DNA from: Maritimibacter sp.
Lineage (GTDB): Bacteria > Pseudomonadota > Alphaproteobacteria > Rhodobacterales > Rhodobacteraceae
Direction: 5' to 3'
Length of the DNA stretch: 5,283 bases
Assembly (NCBI GenBank): GCA_020441225.1
Contig: JAGRMP010000314.1
Span: 1 to 5,283, forward strand
Shown here: positions 3,801 through 5,283 of the stretch, one piece after another
How positions within the stretch are numbered: the stretch's first letter is position 1
Layout: every line of letters starts with the position of its first letter
Notes under the pieces: generated by a model
The model's input: the letters and a program-made list of their open reading frames with translations, nothing else
What the model was told of the DNA's origin: nothing
Databases searched by the model: none
Program-made: the position numbers and the translations under genes

Positions 3801-5283
3801 ATGTCGCACTACGAAGAGACCTACCAGGCTTGGCAAGAAAACCCGGTCGCGTTCTGGGCCAAAGCCGGTGAGCAGATCGACTGGTTCTCGCCGGCAGTTG
3901 CGGTGTTCAATCCTGACAGCGGAGTCTACGGACGCTGGTTCGATGGCGCGACATGCAACACCTGCTACAATTGCATAGACCGTCACGTCGAAGCCGGGTA
4001 TGGCGCAAGGACAGCGCTCATCTATGACAGTCCGGTCACCGGTCAGACGGCAAGCTACAGCTTTGCCGAGCTGCAAACCCAGGTCGGCGCATTGGCCTCG
4101 GTCTTGCGCGGTCTCGGTGTCACCAAAGGCGACCGCGTGGTGATCTACATGCCGATGGTTGCCGAGGCGATTTTTGCGATGCTGGCCTGTGCAAGGTTGG
4201 GGGCCATCCACTCCGTGGTGTTTGGCGGGTTTTCGGCACGGGAGCTTGCCACACGTATTGATGATGCAACGCCACGCGTGATTATTTCGGCTTCCTGCGG
4301 AATCGAGCCTGGTCGCGTCATTGCGTACAAACCGCTGCTTGATCAGGCGATCGATTTGTCGAGGAATAAGCCGGCCAACTGCATGATCCTACAACGCGAG
4401 GCGCTGCCCTGCGATCTGACTCCGATCCGTGATGTCGATTATGCTGCGGCTGTCGGTGCCGCCATCGCAAATGGGGCAAGCACGGAATGTGTGCCTGTCG
4501 CGGCCACCGATCCGCTATATATCCTCTACACCTCCGGAACGACTGGTCAGCCCAAGGGGGTGGTGCGGGATAATGGCGGCCATATGGTTGCCCTCAAATG
4601 GTCGATGGAAAACCATTATGGCGTTCAGCCGGGGGAGGTTTTCTGGGCTGCTTCCGATGTCGGCTGGGTAGTGGGGCATTCTTATATTTGCTACGGGCCA
4701 TTGCTGCATGGTGCCGCCACAGTTGTATACGAAGGCAAGCCCGTCGGCACCCCGGATGCAGGCGTCTTCTGGCGGGTGATCCAGAACCACCGCGTCAAGA
4801 GCTTCTTCACCGCCCCGACCGCGATCCGCGCCGTCAAGCGCGAGGACCCGCAGGGCGAGCTGGTCCACGACTACAACCTGCGCTCGCTGCAGGCGGTGTT
4901 CCTCGCCGGCGAGCGCGCCGATCCCGACACCATCACCTGGACCGAGGACAAGCTCGGCGTGCCGGTGATCGACCACTGGTGGCAGACCGAGACCGGCTGG
5001 GCGATCGCCGCGAACCCGTTCGGGATCGAGCGGATGCCGGTCAAGAAGGGCAGCCCCTCGGTCGCCATGCCGGGCTACCGGGTCAAGGTCCTCGACGAGG
5101 GCGGCCGCGAGGTCGGGCCCGGCACGCTCGGTGCCATCGCGGTCGAGCTGCCGCTGCCGCCGGGCACCCTGCCCGGCCTCTGGAACGCCGAGGAGCGCTT
5201 TCGCAAGAGCTACCTCACCGCCTTCCCCGGCCATTACGAGACCGGCGATGCCGGCTATGTGGACGAGGACGGCTATCTCTACA
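3801..5283 (+). CDS. prpE: PrpE/ACSS3-type propionyl(acetyl)-CoA synthetase, partial
   Basis: This enzyme of the ANL superfamily activates a short-chain carboxylate to its acyl-CoA through an acyl-AMP intermediate. The frame is open from ATG 3801 to the window end (494 codons). Relatives have about 630 residues, so the C-terminal domain with the catalytic, acetylatable lysine is beyond the edge. Visible features are the N-terminal YQAWQENPVAFW segment and YNCIDRHVE. They continue with GAIHSVVFGGFS, the phosphate loop YTSGTTGQPKG (243-253), SDVGWVVGHSY, YEGKPVGTPDAG (310-321) and TAPTAIRAVKRE. WWQTETGW (393-400) and YETGD (479-483, adenylate ribose binding) come last. PrpE-like resemblance is stronger than Acs (GW after QTET), but an acetoacetyl or other 3-oxoacyl substrate is possible in this operon. 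Oddity: codon use changes abruptly near 4740. Before it 31 of 80 codons end in A/T; after it only 9 of 181 do. The gene seems to be a mosaic. Confidence 0.9.
   Translation, partial: MSHYEETYQAWQENPVAFWAKAGEQIDWFSPAVAVFNPDSGVYGRWFDGATCNTCYNCIDRHVEAGYGARTALIYDSPVTGQTASYSFAELQTQVGALASVLRGLGVTKGDRVVIYMPMVAEAIFAMLACARLGAIHSVVFGGFSARELATRIDDATPRVIISASCGIEPGRVIAYKPLLDQAIDLSRNKPANCMILQREALPCDLTPIRDVDYAAAVGAAIANGASTECVPVAATDPLYILYTSGTTGQPKGVVRDNGGHMVALKWSMENHYGVQPGEVFWAASDVGWVVGHSYICYGPLLHGAATVVYEGKPVGTPDAGVFWRVIQNHRVKSFFTAPTAIRAVKREDPQGELVHDYNLRSLQAVFLAGERADPDTITWTEDKLGVPVIDHWWQTETGWAIAANPFGIERMPVKKGSPSVAMPGYRVKVLDEGGREVGPGTLGAIAVELPLPPGTLPGLWNAEERFRKSYLTAFPGHYETGDAGYVDEDGYLY

Noticed and set aside
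4515..5234. A 239-codon minus-strand open frame opposite the acyl-CoA synthetase
   Set aside because: High third-position GC on the + strand removes stop codons on the other strand. The product is low-complexity (repeated Gly, Ala, Arg, Asp) and the + strand gene has full family motifs.

Overview
The window looks like a moderately GC-rich proteobacterial segment, most likely alphaproteobacterial. This rests on codon use and on the style of the IstA/IstB, SDR and PrpE-like proteins; no rRNA or other taxonomic marker is present. All real genes are on the + strand.

Layout: (1) Positions 1-20 are the tail of the upstream part of a hydantoinase B/oxoprolinase-type (HyuB) gene. (2) Positions 25-2530 are a complete IS21-family insertion sequence. 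It has terminal multi-repeat ends, istA (DDE transposase, GTG start at 147) overlapping istB (AAA+ ATPase helper) by 4 nt, a long hairpin after istB, and a right terminus ending in TTGACA. (3) Positions 2531-3032 are the C-terminal 166 codons of the same HyuB gene. Removing the IS and one copy of a 4-bp GATG repeat rejoins the two parts in frame (TGVKAM-FNSGGTGARPG), so the element has split the gene. (4) Positions 3037-3789 are an intact short-chain dehydrogenase/reductase, 4 nt after the hyuB stop. (5) Positions 3801-5283 are a PrpE/ACSS3-type acyl-CoA synthetase, 11 nt after the SDR stop and cut by the window end.

hyuB-SDR-acyl-CoA synthetase is a tightly spaced operon. A HyuB-type subunit, an NAD-dependent SDR and an acyl-CoA ligase together recall pathways that oxidise a secondary alcohol to a ketone, carboxylate it with an ATP-dependent HyuA/HyuB-like carboxylase and activate the acid with CoA (the ethylbenzene/acetophenone route is the known model). 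That link is inference. The IS lies in the same orientation as the operon and breaks the HyuB step while leaving the SDR and ligase frames open.

The most notable anomaly is inside the acyl-CoA synthetase gene. Its reading frame is continuous, but third-position GC jumps from about 61% (49 of 80 codons before 4740) to about 95% (172 of 181 codons after). The switch falls in the conserved EGKPVGTPDAG stretch at about 4731-4763. The gene therefore looks like a mosaic of two sources, either a natural recombinant or an assembly chimera. No CRISPR array, tRNA or rRNA was seen, and no gene-free stretch exceeds 300 bases.
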